Of a stretch of DNA of 64,000 nucleotides, positions 1 through 10,384 are shown one piece after another (within the stretch, counting starts at the first letter, position 1; each line of letters starts with the position of its first letter). The translations under genes and the position numbers were made by a program. Below the pieces are notes generated by a model, which worked only from the letters and a program-made list of their open reading frames with translations, was not told the DNA's origin and did no database searches. Source of the DNA: Micavibrio aeruginosavorus_D (lineage in GTDB: Bacteria; Pseudomonadota; Alphaproteobacteria; Micavibrionales; Micavibrionaceae); assembly GCF_051245535.1 (NCBI RefSeq), contig NZ_CP195303.1:1364001-1428000 (forward strand), in the 5' to 3' direction.

Positions 1-120
1 AAAACCCCGCCAAATCAGTCAGATGCAAGCGATCCCGCATCGCAGCACGTTTATCTGTTGTGATAAAAAAGAGCACTCTATAAATATCCCGGTCCGACAA
101 GAAAACAACGGGGATCGATT

Positions 121-939
121 ATGGAAACAAAAGACTCTTTCAACAATAGCGCCCAGACACCGCCCGCGCCCCTGCGTCTGACCGCCCGCTTTTCCCGTCC
201 CGGCGATGAACAGATCGTGCGCGATTTCTACCACACCTTCAAACACGAATTTGTTGAAGAACGCGACCACGCCGTTCTGGACAAATACACACAAGACAAC
301 CGCATCATCCTGTTTTTCGACAGAGACAATGCCAGCCTGTGCGCATCGTCTATCGCACTGAGCCACAATCTGAACGCACCCGCCAAAGGGCCTGTCAAAA
401 AATCAACATGGACAGAAATCGGCGCGACACGCATTGCGCTGAAGGGCTTCAACCTGTCCCCGTTCATGGTCAGCGCCCAGATCATGCACGAAATGTTTAA
501 ACGTCCGCCCGCACAATTCTTCTTCGCCGATATTTACAAAAAGAACACAACGGCCAGCGGCATCCTGAGCCAAGTCATCGGCTGGCACTTCTTTGAACCT
601 GAGGACGATCTGTGGGACGCCAGCGAGCTGCGGCACGAAGACGGCCTGCTCGATTGGCTGCGTTGCACCACCCAGACCTTGCCGCAACAAGCGCGCCTGC
701 TGCTGAAAACAATCGACAAGCCGAGCATCACAAACCGCACCACGGGCCAAGTCGCAAATATCGACCTGAGCGAAATGACCTGGCTGCGCGGGAAACGGGC
801 CGCTTTGGAAAACATTGCAAACGGTACGGTCTCCACCATCCTGCTTGACCCGGCAGCCAACCAGAATGTCGGCTGGGCTGCAACGCAGTTCCCAAAACGC
901 GCTGCGCCCCAAAAAGCCGGCCCGGCACCGCAACCATAA
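121..939 (+). CDS. Hypothetical protein, GNAT-like, paralogue of the next gene
   Basis: Product of 272 residues with no signal peptide or membrane segment, so probably cytoplasmic. The middle (about residues 95-165) aligns with the next gene: both carry a T-E-[IV]-G block, a G-F-N block and a F-x-A-[ED]-I block before a short W-[HK] stretch. The strand-helix pattern resembles a GNAT acyltransferase fold, but I cannot point to a clear acetyl-CoA loop, so the enzymatic role is only a guess. The ATG follows a purine-rich stretch (AACGGGG). A hairpin terminator follows it, so it is probably a single-gene unit despite lying next to its paralogue. Confidence 0.7.
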   Translation: METKDSFNNSAQTPPAPLRLTARFSRPGDEQIVRDFYHTFKHEFVEERDHAVLDKYTQDNRIILFFDRDNASLCASSIALSHNLNAPAKGPVKKSTWTEIGATRIALKGFNLSPFMVSAQIMHEMFKRPPAQFFFADIYKKNTTASGILSQVIGWHFFEPEDDLWDASELRHEDGLLDWLRCTTQTLPQQARLLLKTIDKPSITNRTTGQVANIDLSEMTWLRGKRAALENIANGTVSTILLDPAANQNVGWAATQFPKRAAPQKAGPAPQP

Positions 940-959
940 TATTCGCATAATCAATACCG

Positions 960-1001
960 AAAGCGGCCCTTCGCCCCTGTGTGCGACGGGCCGCTTTTTT
1001 A
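960..1001 (+). terminator. Rho-independent terminator
   Basis: Stem AAGCGGCCC pairs with GGGCCGCTT and is followed directly by a T run. It separates the two GNAT-like paralogues. Confidence 0.75.
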
Positions 1002-1082
1002 CACCCCCGAATCCCCCTATACTGAGCGCCATAAAAGACGAAGCGCGGAATAACCGCCCGTCAAAACAGGGAGGCATCAGCC

Positions 1083-1820
1083 ATGACACCATTACCGGGT
1101 AAACTGACACTCGAATTTTCGCGCGCGGCGGATCGTCCGCGGTTGATGCATATGTTCAACCCGGCGGTGAAGGGTGTATCGGACCCGAATGGGTTTGTGG
1201 CCCAACGCGAATCCTCCGTGATTGATCACGCCCTCGCCCGTGGCGGCGTGGTTTTCCTCAGTGATGAAAACGGCGAAGCCCAAACCGTCACCGCGACCTA
1301 TCACCTGCATGACAAAAACCAGAAACCATCCCAACGCCACCGTTATACCGAAGTGGGCACAACGCTGGCCCGCCTGCCGGGTTTTAACAGCGCGCGTCTG
1401 GCCATCACCGCGATGACGTTGAAGGAATGGTGGACCGCCGCCCCGCGCGAACGTTTCATCGCCGAAATTGATGTCGCCAACAGCGGGTCCCTGCACACAT
1501 TTTTCAACGGTCTGAAATGGAAACATGTGAAAGACAAGACGCGGGCGCAGGCCTTGCAAACGCTCTGCGATGAAGGGCTGGCCCCATCGGAACGCGGTAT
1601 GCCCGTCGAATGGTTTACCACCACCCCCGCCGTGCTGAAAAATCAGGCGCGCATCCTGCTTGATTTCATGGATCAGGGTGGATTGATCAATAAAAAATCC
1701 GGCACGCTGATTCCGGTCGATTTTTCTGCGCTGGACCATGTCGGTCTGACTCGCAAGCGGCTGGAGGCCATGGCCGCCGGAACGTTAAAACGGCGCGATT
1801 TATTGGCCATACAGCCGTGA
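1083..1820 (+). CDS. Hypothetical protein, GNAT-like, paralogue of the previous gene
   Basis: Product of 245 residues. It matches the preceding protein over the central block (Y-T-E-V-G-T-T, then G-F-N-S-A-R, then R-F-I-A-E-I-D) and over the C-terminal part, which in both reads L-K-x-Q-A-R-x-L-L followed by a Ser/Thr-G-x-I/V and a D-[FL]-S motif. The first 80 residues look like the N-terminal half of a GNAT domain (an R-x-x-L-M-H-M-F helix, then a VVFLSDENG-type strand and turn). The ATG follows GGGAGG by about 8 bases. Substrate unknown; the tandem duplication suggests related roles. Confidence 0.7.
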   Translation: MTPLPGKLTLEFSRAADRPRLMHMFNPAVKGVSDPNGFVAQRESSVIDHALARGGVVFLSDENGEAQTVTATYHLHDKNQKPSQRHRYTEVGTTLARLPGFNSARLAITAMTLKEWWTAAPRERFIAEIDVANSGSLHTFFNGLKWKHVKDKTRAQALQTLCDEGLAPSERGMPVEWFTTTPAVLKNQARILLDFMDQGGLINKKSGTLIPVDFSALDHVGLTRKRLEAMAAGTLKRRDLLAIQP

Positions 1821-1896
1821 AACCCGCCCATTGGGGCTGGAAAACCGTTTCAAAAGGGCTATGATTGGTCCCATTCAATAGATATGGAGACCCCAA

Positions 1897-3090
1897 ATGC
1901 CCGTTTTGAACCGCGCCGCCGATATGAAGGACGAAATCGCCGCCCTGCGCCGTGAATTGCACCAAAATCCGCAAACCGCGTATGAGGAAGAATTTGCGTC
2001 CAACATGATTGCGCAAAAATTGACCGAATGGGGCATTTCGTTCAAGCGCGGTTACGCCACCACGGGTATCGTCGCCACGATCGAAGGCCAATCCAGCACG
2101 TCGGGAAAAACCATCGGCCTGCGCGCGGATATTGACGCGCTGGACATCATCGAAAAATCCGGCCAGCCATGGGCGTCGAAAACACCGGGCAAAATGCACG
2201 GGTGCGGCCATGATGGTCACACCGCCATCCTGCTGGGCACCGCAAAATATCTGCAAGAAACCAAAAACTTTGACGGCAAGGTCCATCTGATCTTCCAACC
2301 GGCGGAAGAAGGTGGCCGTGGTGCGGATAAAATGATCGAAGACGGCCTGTTCAACGATTTCCAATGCGATTCCGTTTACGGCCTGCACAACTGGCCGGGA
2401 TTGCCGCTGGGCCGTATGGAAACGCGCGTTGGCCCGTTGATGGCCAACGTCGATGAATTTGTCATTGAAATCACGGGCAAAGGCGGCCACGCCGCCATGC
2501 CGGAAAAAACGATTGATCCGGCCATCTGCGCCGCGCATCTGGTCACCGCCCTGCAAACCATCGTCAGCCGCAATGCCGCCGCCGTTGATCCGTTGGTGGT
2601 CAGCGTGACCAACATGAACGTTGGCACCGGCGCATTCAACGTGATCGGCGACAGTGCGAAACTGACCGGAACCGTTCGATCCTTCACCGAAGACATGCGC
2701 CAATTCGCCCGCAAGCGGATCGAAGAAATCTGCGCCGGGATTGGCGCAACATTCGGTGCGAAAGTGCAAATGACCGAATTTATTTTCGGCACCGATGCCA
2801 CCATCAACACCGAAGCCGAAACCAATTTCGCCGCCTCCTGCGCCGCCAAAATTCTGGGCGCTGATAACGTCAGCACCAAAGCCGATCTGTGCATGGGCGG
2901 GGAAGATTTCGGATCGTTCCTGAAGGTCAAACCGGGGGCCTATGTCTTTATGGGTCAGGCCACGAAACAGGACAGCCCGCATAACCACGGCCTGCACAGC
3001 CCGTTCTATGACTTCAACGACGACTTGATCCCGATTGGGATGAGCTATTTCTCCGCTCTGGTCGAAGAGGCCATGCCCCTGAAGAAATAA
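1897..3090 (+). CDS. M20 family metallo-amidohydrolase (hippurate/N-acyl-amino-acid hydrolase type)
   Basis: A 397-residue protein of the normal length for M20D amidohydrolases, cytoplasmic with no signal peptide. The metal-site motif M-H-G-C-G-H-D-G-H lies at about residues 100-108 (Cys103 and His105 as ligands), followed by the catalytic Glu pair in F-Q-P-A-E-E-G-G (about 137-138) and the Y-G-L-H-N-W-P block. A GKGGHAAMPEKTIDP block marks the dimerisation (lid) domain. Family members cleave N-acyl amino acids such as hippurate, N-acetyl amino acids or IAA conjugates; the exact substrate cannot be read. GGAG precedes the ATG. A strong terminator follows. Confidence 0.9.
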   Translation: MPVLNRAADMKDEIAALRRELHQNPQTAYEEEFASNMIAQKLTEWGISFKRGYATTGIVATIEGQSSTSGKTIGLRADIDALDIIEKSGQPWASKTPGKMHGCGHDGHTAILLGTAKYLQETKNFDGKVHLIFQPAEEGGRGADKMIEDGLFNDFQCDSVYGLHNWPGLPLGRMETRVGPLMANVDEFVIEITGKGGHAAMPEKTIDPAICAAHLVTALQTIVSRNAAAVDPLVVSVTNMNVGTGAFNVIGDSAKLTGTVRSFTEDMRQFARKRIEEICAGIGATFGAKVQMTEFIFGTDATINTEAETNFAASCAAKILGADNVSTKADLCMGGEDFGSFLKVKPGAYVFMGQATKQDSPHNHGLHSPFYDFNDDLIPIGMSYFSALVEEAMPLKK

Positions 3091-3148
3091 TGGCAAGAAA
3101 TAATAACCTATTGGAAACAGAACCTTTTTAGGTTTGTCGCCAGAAACA

Positions 3149-3185
3149 GGGGCCGCCGGAGACCGGGCGGCCCCAATTTTTTCCG
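3149..3185 (+). terminator. Rho-independent terminator of the amidohydrolase gene
   Basis: A perfect 9-bp stem GGGGCCGCC/GGCGGCCCC with an 8-base loop is followed by AATTTTTT. Confidence 0.85.
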
Positions 3186-3287
3186 GATTTTTTTGCCGCG
3201 AGGCACAATTTATTTTGACGGCAAGCCCCTGTTTTGTATAGAGTTCCACATCGTTAATTTCGATAATAAAGGAGAAACACCCGACGC

Positions 3288-3905
3288 ATGAAAACAGCAT
3301 TGACGCGCGCCTTTGTACCTTTGGCTGCCCCTCCTGCTCCGCACATTGCGGATGCCCATGCTGTGATTGCGTCTGGCCTCCTGCCCAAAACGGGCGAAGC
3401 CTACACCATTCAATGGCTGAACACGTCCCACATCCCCGCGCTTCTGACCCTGCAGCATCTGGCCGCGGATCAGGAAATCATTCTGCGTGATACCATGTAT
3501 TTCGGCGCCCTCTTTGCCACGGGCAATGCCGCGTTGGGTGTCTTCAATCAATTTGGCATGATGATTGGCGCGGCCACCATTCGTAACAAGACAGCCCCCA
3601 TGGCCGCCTTCTGCGCCGCATTGGAAACGTCGGATCAAACCATCGGCACCCATTCCATTTTCGGCACCGTCATGACCCACCCGGATTATCGCGGCAATGG
3701 ATTGATGGGCCGGATGATTGATCAATGGATGATCCATGCCCGCGAAAACGGCACAGAAAATTTGCACGCCCGCCTGCGCACCACCAATGAAAACAGTTTG
3801 AAAAATTTCCTGCGCAAGGATTTCAAAATCGTGGCTGAAGGGCCCAGCCCGGAAGACGCAACACGCACGGTGTATTTCGTTCACCGCACGCTCGGCCCCC
3901 AATAA
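3288..3905 (+). CDS. GNAT family N-acetyltransferase
   Basis: A 205-residue cytoplasmic protein. The acetyl-CoA pyrophosphate loop is visible at about residues 132-141 (P-D-Y-R-G-N-G-L-M-G), after the strand G-T-V-M-T-H that normally precedes it, and a C-terminal N-E-N-S-L-K-N-F-L helix fits motif B. The N-terminal 35 residues are an extra, low-complexity start. AAGGAG lies about 13 bases upstream of the ATG, a long but usable spacing. The acceptor substrate cannot be inferred. The gene faces a coiled-coil protein gene across a shared terminator. Confidence 0.85.
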   Translation: MKTALTRAFVPLAAPPAPHIADAHAVIASGLLPKTGEAYTIQWLNTSHIPALLTLQHLAADQEIILRDTMYFGALFATGNAALGVFNQFGMMIGAATIRNKTAPMAAFCAALETSDQTIGTHSIFGTVMTHPDYRGNGLMGRMIDQWMIHARENGTENLHARLRTTNENSLKNFLRKDFKIVAEGPSPEDATRTVYFVHRTLGPQ

Positions 3906-3916
3906 GCCCCAAAACA

Positions 3917-3943
3917 AAACCCCCGTTTTATCGGGGGTTTTTT
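3917..3943. terminator. Bidirectional terminator between convergent genes
   Basis: AAACCCCCG pairs with CGGGGGTTT and is flanked by A and T runs, so it can serve both the GNAT gene and the convergent coiled-coil gene. Confidence 0.8.
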
Positions 3944-3944
3944 A

Positions 3945-4502
3945 TCAGGCATATTTATCGAGAAGCTTTTTGGCTGCGTCACTCAGCTCGGTTTTGATTT
4001 CCTGCCCCGACGCCAATGTCTTGGATCGCTCCAGCATTTTCTCGACGCTCAACGGTGCGTTTGCTTTCTCGGCATTCAGCTTGTCCAGCTCGGCCTGCTT
4101 CGCGGCGGCTTCGTCCTGTGATTTTTTCAACTTGGCCTGCTGGCTTTCCACCAGACCGTAAATTTCATCTTCCAGCGATTGCATGATCGCGCCTGACGGG
4201 TCCAACCCCGGCAGCGTGGAATACATGTTCAACTGGCCCTGCAACTGCGAAACCTTGGCGTTGATGTACCATTCTTGTTCGGTGTATGGCGTGGATGTAT
4301 CCGGCTTCGCGGCGGCTTCTTGGTTCAACAAGCGCGCAACAGGGCTCAGGTTGACCGTATCCGTGGTCCCCTTCTCCATCTCGGCAATCATCTTCTGGAT
4401 TTTGCTCATACCAGCCGTGCTGCCGGATTCGGCAGCAGCCTTGGACCGCGAAAGCAGATCCTCAACTGAATAGAGTGTGGTGTTTCCGACTTCTGTCGTC
4501 AT
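3945..4502 (-). CDS. Hypothetical coiled-coil protein
   Basis: A 185-residue protein of unknown function. Residues about 120-155 are rich in K, E, Q and A in a heptad pattern (S-Q-Q-A-K-L-K-K-S-Q-D-E) and are predicted to form a coiled coil. The sequence V-E-[DK]-[LM]-L-[SE]-R-S-K occurs near both ends (about residues 13-21 and 158-166), an internal repeat. No signal peptide. It may be a cytoplasmic or exported regulatory protein; no family recognised. Confidence 0.7.
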   Translation of the reverse strand: MTTEVGNTTLYSVEDLLSRSKAAAESGSTAGMSKIQKMIAEMEKGTTDTVNLSPVARLLNQEAAAKPDTSTPYTEQEWYINAKVSQLQGQLNMYSTLPGLDPSGAIMQSLEDEIYGLVESQQAKLKKSQDEAAAKQAELDKLNAEKANAPLSVEKMLERSKTLASGQEIKTELSDAAKKLLDKYA

Positions 4503-4620
4503 TGTCTTGATCCTGAAGAAACCAGTAAGTCTATATTCTAGCCGATTTTCCGGGGGAAAGGGTTAATTCCCGTTAAGATTTCGACTGTTTTTGGCGGGTT
4601 CCGTGTGCTTCAATGGGGGT

Positions 4621-6243
<1,623 letters not shown>

Positions 6244-6247
6244 GAAA

Positions 6248-7102
6248 CTATCCAAACACTTTCGAATGCGGACCGTGCGGGCGTTTCGGGCGATACGGCA
6301 TTTCGTATGTTTCATGCGCCTGGGCCTGCGGATACCCCAGATCGGCATATTTCGTGCGATCAAACGGGGCCCATGTTCCCGGTTTCTGGCTCAAACGATC
6401 CAGCAACACGGTGACGGATTGTTTGTTCATGCCCAAACCGATATGGCTGGATTGCACTTCAACATTCTCGGCATTCTCCGCCGGAGCGGTGATGCATTGG
6501 CGCCAGTTCACCACACCATCATCCTGCGAATACACGGCCGTGGTTGGCACGGGCAACGGTTCCATCAAATGATCGGTCAACGGCGCACGCCCGACAAAAT
6601 CGCGGCGGCCACCATAAAACAAATGGAACGCCTTCAACAAAACGCGCACCGACAATTCGGAATGGTTGTCATCGGCCCCGAATGGTGAACCCAGCGTCAC
6701 AACCTGATCCACTTGATCCGGAAACGCCCGGGCCAGTTCGCGCGCAAACACGCCGCCCAGCGAATGCCCGACCAGAGTCACTTTCTGCCCCGGAAATTTT
6801 TTCGACAGCATTTCCAATTGTTCACGGCATTGGCGCAACGCCCCTTCGCTCGGCCCGGCATTTAAACCGCCGCCCCAGCCATGGGCCTCGTACCCCTTGT
6901 CCCGTAAAAAATCGCGCAGGATTTTGGTGCTGATATCGCTGGCCCCGAAACCGGGCACGATCATCACAGGCCGCCCATCCCCCGGCGGGGTCCGCTCGAT
7001 CAGTTCATCGCGCTTTCTGAAAAAATCATAGACTTCCGCCCCGGCCCGTACTTGTTCCGTGAACGTGTTCAACAATCTGGGAAGCCCCAATCGTTTGCCC
7101 AT
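6248..7102 (-). CDS. Alpha/beta hydrolase, lipase/PGAP1-like
   Basis: A 284-residue protein with the alpha/beta hydrolase nucleophile elbow G-H-S-L-G-G at residues 112-117 (Ser114) and an oxyanion-type P-G-F-G at about 50-53. Later motifs Y-S-Q-D-D-G-V (acid) and S-S-H-I-G (His) complete a plausible catalytic triad. No signal peptide is evident, so it is probably cytoplasmic or peripheral. It resembles triacylglycerol-lipase or esterase proteins, substrate unknown. An AAGGGATAGG stretch precedes the ATG. It converges on the ABC gene, with only 4 bases between the stop codons. Confidence 0.85.
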   Translation of the reverse strand: MGKRLGLPRLLNTFTEQVRAGAEVYDFFRKRDELIERTPPGDGRPVMIVPGFGASDISTKILRDFLRDKGYEAHGWGGGLNAGPSEGALRQCREQLEMLSKKFPGQKVTLVGHSLGGVFARELARAFPDQVDQVVTLGSPFGADDNHSELSVRVLLKAFHLFYGGRRDFVGRAPLTDHLMEPLPVPTTAVYSQDDGVVNWRQCITAPAENAENVEVQSSHIGLGMNKQSVTVLLDRLSQKPGTWAPFDRTKYADLGYPQAQAHETYEMPYRPKRPHGPHSKVFG

Positions 7103-7274
7103 AAGTGTACCTATCCCTTGAATTTATTATGTTTTTTTATATTTGTCGGTATTTCAGCCCAGAATGCCCCATTCTGTCCAGCTTTATTCCCCCCTTTTCC
7201 GGATTTTCCCCTTGCCATCCGCCCCCAAAATGGTTAAAAACGCCCATCTTATTGATAGGAAAGAGGTGATTTCG

Positions 7275-7478
7275 TTGGTTAGCGTGCATGTCCGCGACAA
7301 TAATGTCGAACAGGCTCTTCGTGCATTGAAGAAGAAAATGCAGCGCGAGGGTATCTTCCGTGAAATGAAGATGCGTCGTGATTTTGAAAAGCCGTCGGCA
7401 AAACGCAAGCGTGAAAAAGCTGAAGCCGTGCGTCGTTGGCGCAAGGTTGAACGCAAACGTCGCGACCGCGAGGGCTAG
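7275..7478 (+). CDS. rpsU: 30S ribosomal protein S21
   Basis: The product (67 residues) carries the S21 signature: V-S-V-H-V-R-D-N-N-V-E-Q-A-L-R-A-L-K-K-K at its start and a highly basic C-terminal half rich in K/R with R-R-W-R-K-V-E-R. S21 binds the small subunit near the anti-Shine-Dalgarno end of 16S rRNA and helps initiation. The start is a TTG preceded by an almost perfect Shine-Dalgarno AAGAGGTGAT ending 4 bases upstream. An upstream in-frame ATG would add 44 residues absent from S21 proteins. A terminator follows. Confidence 0.93.
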   Translation: MVSVHVRDNNVEQALRALKKKMQREGIFREMKMRRDFEKPSAKRKREKAEAVRRWRKVERKRRDREG

Positions 7479-7517
7479 TCGCCCGCCTACGACCCTATCT
7501 GCCTTTTGCAGGTTTCA

Positions 7518-7547
7518 AAAACCCCGGCCAAACGCCGGGGTTTTTAT
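7518..7547 (+). terminator. Terminator of rpsU
   Basis: AACCCCGGC pairs with GCCGGGGTT across a short loop, followed by a T run. Confidence 0.8.
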
Positions 7548-7669
7548 TATCCAAAGCCAGGCTTGAGATTTTACGAAGTTTTACTTCGTTTTTTCTTGCG
7601 TCGCTTCCCCGCCGGTTGCTAGGTTCGCGAGCAATATCCTTGAAACCCCAAGAACGAAGGATTTTGCCG

Positions 7670-7885
7670 ATGAAATACGTCAAAGAAACTCTGGTTGGTA
7701 TTGCATTCTGTGTCGCCACCGCTGCCGCAATGTCCGGTCAGGACAAATACGATGCGGCCCCGGTGCGTTTCGTACCGCCCCCGTACCCGAACGTGACGGT
7801 CAAAGACCCGCTGTTCAAAGCAGGCCCGGTACCGGTTTCAACCCAGCCGGCGCAAGAGCCGCTGTTTAAACCGCGCACATTCTAA
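7670..7885 (+). CDS. Small hypothetical protein with N-terminal hydrophobic segment
   Basis: A 71-residue product. Residues about 7-22 (L-V-G-I-A-F-C-V-A-T-A-A-A-M) form a signal-like or membrane-anchor segment. The rest is proline-rich and repeats [DE]-P-L-F-K twice, suggesting an extended periplasmic tail. GAAGG precedes the ATG by 8 bases. An in-frame upstream ATG (7616) is less likely because it lacks this site. It is bracketed by terminators on both sides, so it is a monocistronic unit. No family recognised. Confidence 0.6.
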   Translation: MKYVKETLVGIAFCVATAAAMSGQDKYDAAPVRFVPPPYPNVTVKDPLFKAGPVPVSTQPAQEPLFKPRTF

Positions 7886-7892
7886 TCCTTCA

Positions 7893-7925
7893 AAAAAACG
7901 GGCCGCATAACGGCCCGTTTTTTTA
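7893..7925 (+). terminator. Terminator of the small secreted-protein gene
   Basis: AAAACGGGCCG pairs with CGGCCCGTTTT around CATAA, followed by T residues. Confidence 0.85.
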
Positions 7926-7999
7926 TTTCTTTCCCCCCGCCCCGTATTTTTGTACCCTGCCCCCATAATCAAAAAATTATAAACAGCGGGGATTTCATT

Positions 8000-8344
8000 A
8001 TGAAACAAAGCCACAAAACCGGATTCACATTTGCCCTTCTTGGCGGCACGCTCTGCGCCGCCTTTGCCTTCGCTTATCACGATTCCAAAACCGTCGATGC
8101 GGAAAAAATGGATATCACCTGCACGAAACAGGATGGCGCACTGGTCAGATACGAAGGATACCGCAGCGAACGTTACGGCATGGGCAACAGCGCGAAATTG
8201 GGACTGGGCGGGTACATCACTCTCGTCAGCGAAGGGCGCGATGTGGCCACGTTCGCCAAAGACAAATGCGACATTCAATACCATCCGGAAACGGAAATTC
8301 CATCCGGCCGGTTCCATCGCGGTGCATTAAAACTCACACCATAA
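8000..8344 (+). CDS. Hypothetical secreted or membrane-anchored protein
   Basis: A 114-residue protein with a basic start (M-K-Q-S-H-K) and a hydrophobic stretch at about residues 9-25, consistent with a signal peptide or anchor. Two later cysteines (I-T-C-T-K and K-C-D-I) could form a disulphide in the periplasm. A GGGGA stretch lies before the ATG. Function unknown. Confidence 0.65.
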   Translation: MKQSHKTGFTFALLGGTLCAAFAFAYHDSKTVDAEKMDITCTKQDGALVRYEGYRSERYGMGNSAKLGLGGYITLVSEGRDVATFAKDKCDIQYHPETEIPSGRFHRGALKLTP

Positions 8345-8347
8345 ACT

Positions 8348-8424
8348 GTCATCCCGACAGAGCGTAGCGACGAGGGACCTCATCTTCATCCAAGGTGAGA
8401 TCCCTCACATACGTTCGGGATGAC
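8348..8424. repeat. Composite palindromic intergenic repeat, copy 1
   Basis: Outer arms GTCATCCCGA and TCGGGATGAC enclose an inner inverted pair (GAGGGACCTCA / TGAGATCCCTC), so the whole element can fold into a long branched hairpin. It lies between two convergent genes. It belongs to a dispersed family with copies at 14633, 24573, 31928, 39545 and 41001. Confidence 0.75.
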
Positions 8425-8428
8425 AATC

Positions 8429-10288
8429 TTAACCCACAGCCGGACCGGATGGCGCACCGCGAGCCAGTTGCGCGCGCGGTGCCTCAGGCTTTTTTACAGG
8501 AGCGCAGGCCTCCTTCAGCCACGCACGATCCGTTGCATCCAGATGCGGGCCGATCACCTGCTCCACCTTCGTATGATAATCGTTGAGCCATTTCAGCTCG
8601 TCCTTGTTCATCATATCGGCGCGGATTAAACGGCGGTCATACGGGGCCAACGTCACTGTTTCAAAGAACATGCGCCCACGGCTGTCCTTCTGCGTCAGAA
8701 CCAGATTTTCAATGCGGATGCCATAGGCCCCGGCCTTGTAATATCCCGGCTCATTCGAAATCAACGTGCCCGGCATAAACGGTGTTTTGCGGGCCGATGA
8801 AATCCCAGCGCCATCTTCATGCACGGCCAGATAACATCCAACACCATGCCCGGTGCCGTGACCATAATTTAACCCGGCATCCTTCAACGGTTGACGCGCC
8901 AGCGCATCGACATCGGCGGACAATGTTTTCTTCGTCGGGCGCGCCATGGATACGGCGATGTGCCCCTGCAAGACACGGGTGTAATTTTCGCACACGTCCG
9001 GATCGGGCGTGCCCACGGTGATGGTCCGGGTGATATCCGTTGTGCCGTCCGGGTATTGCGCCCCGCTATCCAGCAGCAAAATTCCTGGCGGCGTGATCTG
9101 TTTGAATTTTTCCGGCGTGGCGCGGTAATGCACGATCGCGCCGTTATCCGCCCACCCGGCAATCGTATCAAACGATGAATCACGATATTCCGGAGCCATG
9201 CGGCGGAATTGTTCCAGACGGTCGGCCACATCCAGTTCGGAATACCCACCCTTGTGCAATTCCCGGTCCGCCCAGGCGAGGAAGCGCGTCACCGCAACGC
9301 CATCACGAATATGGGCGTTGATAATGGCTTGCTGTTCCGCTGGTGTCTTCTGCGCCTTCGGTATGATGATCGGGTCGGTGACATCCTTCACCGTTGCCCC
9401 AGCGCCTTCCAGAACCTGCTGTAACCAGACGGATGCGCGGGCAAAATCCAGCCCGATGGCTTTCTTCCCCGCCTTGGCCGCGCGGGCCAGTTTTTCCATC
9501 TCATGTTCCAGACCAATCGGATCGATGATCTGCACCTTGTTCCCCAGATGCGGGCGCAGCACCGGCGGTGTCAACTTCGCCGGATGGATATACCAATCCA
9601 CGCGCCCATCGTCGTAAATCGTGGCATAGGACAGCGCCAGCGGCGTATGCGGCACATCGGTGCCGCGAATGTTCAGCAGCCACGCAATCGAATCCGGCTT
9701 GGTAATCACCATCGCGTGCAGTTTTTCTTTCTTCACCACGGCGGCAATATCATCGCGCTTTTGCGCGGCGGATTTTCCGGCGATCGCCTCAGGAAATTCT
9801 TCGACATTGTTCATCGGCATGCCCGGGCGGTCACGCCATGCAGCATCCAGCGGGTTGCGTGACACGGCCTTGAACGTCACGCCATGATCGGCCAGATCAT
9901 CCTTGAACGCTTTGATCTGGGACGGTGTGTGCAGTTTCGGGTCATACCCAATCACCGCACCGGATTTGATGTTTTGTTCGATCCACTGCGCCACCGTCCA
10001 GCCCAGTGTCTTTGCATATGGCACGATGGATGTGTCAAACGAGGATTTATCCGTTTGCGCGACAACTTGTAAATCATACCGGGAATCCGTCACCACCACG
10101 GCCTTGTCCACGCCCACGGCGGCCATGCCCGCCGATCCGGTAAACCCGGTCAGCCACGACAAACGCTCGGCCCCGGCGGGAACATATTCCCCCTGAAATT
10201 CATCCGCGCGCGGGATCAGGAACAGGTCAATGCCCTCCTGAACCATATGGGTGCGGACATCGGACAGGCGGCTGGATGGTGCGGACAT
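8429..10288 (-). CDS. pepP: Xaa-Pro aminopeptidase (aminopeptidase P, M24B), long form
   Basis: A protein of about 619 residues of the long, three-domain aminopeptidase P type. Two creatinase-like N-terminal domains precede a pita-bread catalytic domain. Dinuclear metal ligands are visible: D-S-G-A-Q-Y-P-D-G-T-T-D-I-T-R (two Asp), G-H-G-T-G-H-G-V-G (His), S-N-E-P-G-Y-Y (Glu) and G-I-R-I-E-N (Glu). It removes an N-terminal residue preceding proline. I chose ATG 10288 because AAAGG lies 8 bases upstream; 10318 is an alternative adding 10 residues. The C-terminal 25 residues are a proline/alanine-rich tail. No signal peptide, so cytosolic. Confidence 0.9.
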   Translation of the reverse strand: MSAPSSRLSDVRTHMVQEGIDLFLIPRADEFQGEYVPAGAERLSWLTGFTGSAGMAAVGVDKAVVVTDSRYDLQVVAQTDKSSFDTSIVPYAKTLGWTVAQWIEQNIKSGAVIGYDPKLHTPSQIKAFKDDLADHGVTFKAVSRNPLDAAWRDRPGMPMNNVEEFPEAIAGKSAAQKRDDIAAVVKKEKLHAMVITKPDSIAWLLNIRGTDVPHTPLALSYATIYDDGRVDWYIHPAKLTPPVLRPHLGNKVQIIDPIGLEHEMEKLARAAKAGKKAIGLDFARASVWLQQVLEGAGATVKDVTDPIIIPKAQKTPAEQQAIINAHIRDGVAVTRFLAWADRELHKGGYSELDVADRLEQFRRMAPEYRDSSFDTIAGWADNGAIVHYRATPEKFKQITPPGILLLDSGAQYPDGTTDITRTITVGTPDPDVCENYTRVLQGHIAVSMARPTKKTLSADVDALARQPLKDAGLNYGHGTGHGVGCYLAVHEDGAGISSARKTPFMPGTLISNEPGYYKAGAYGIRIENLVLTQKDSRGRMFFETVTLAPYDRRLIRADMMNKDELKWLNDYHTKVEQVIGPHLDATDRAWLKEACAPVKKPEAPRAQLARGAPSGPAVG

Positions 10289-10384
10289 GACGTTGGCCTT
10301 TTTTTGATTGTGTGTCATAGGGTAGAATAGTAGCGGCACCGTGCGCGGTGTCCATGTTTTTTAACGCAACAGGGCGGAAAACCG

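Noticed and set aside
1687..3300. Long minus-strand open frame of 537 codons opposite the amidohydrolase
   Set aside because: It lies antisense to a gene with clear M20 motifs; its composition is that of a mirrored GC-rich gene.
4563..4576. TTAA-N6-TTAA upstream of the ABC ATPase gene as a CtrA box
   Set aside because: The spacer is six bases, not seven, so it does not meet the consensus.
4591..4620. Upstream TTG start for the ABC ATPase
   Set aside because: The ATG at 4621 gives the normal family N-terminus; the extra ten residues have no support.
7143..7274. Upstream ATG start for the S21 gene
   Set aside because: It would add 44 residues not seen in S21, and the strong Shine-Dalgarno fits the TTG at 7275.
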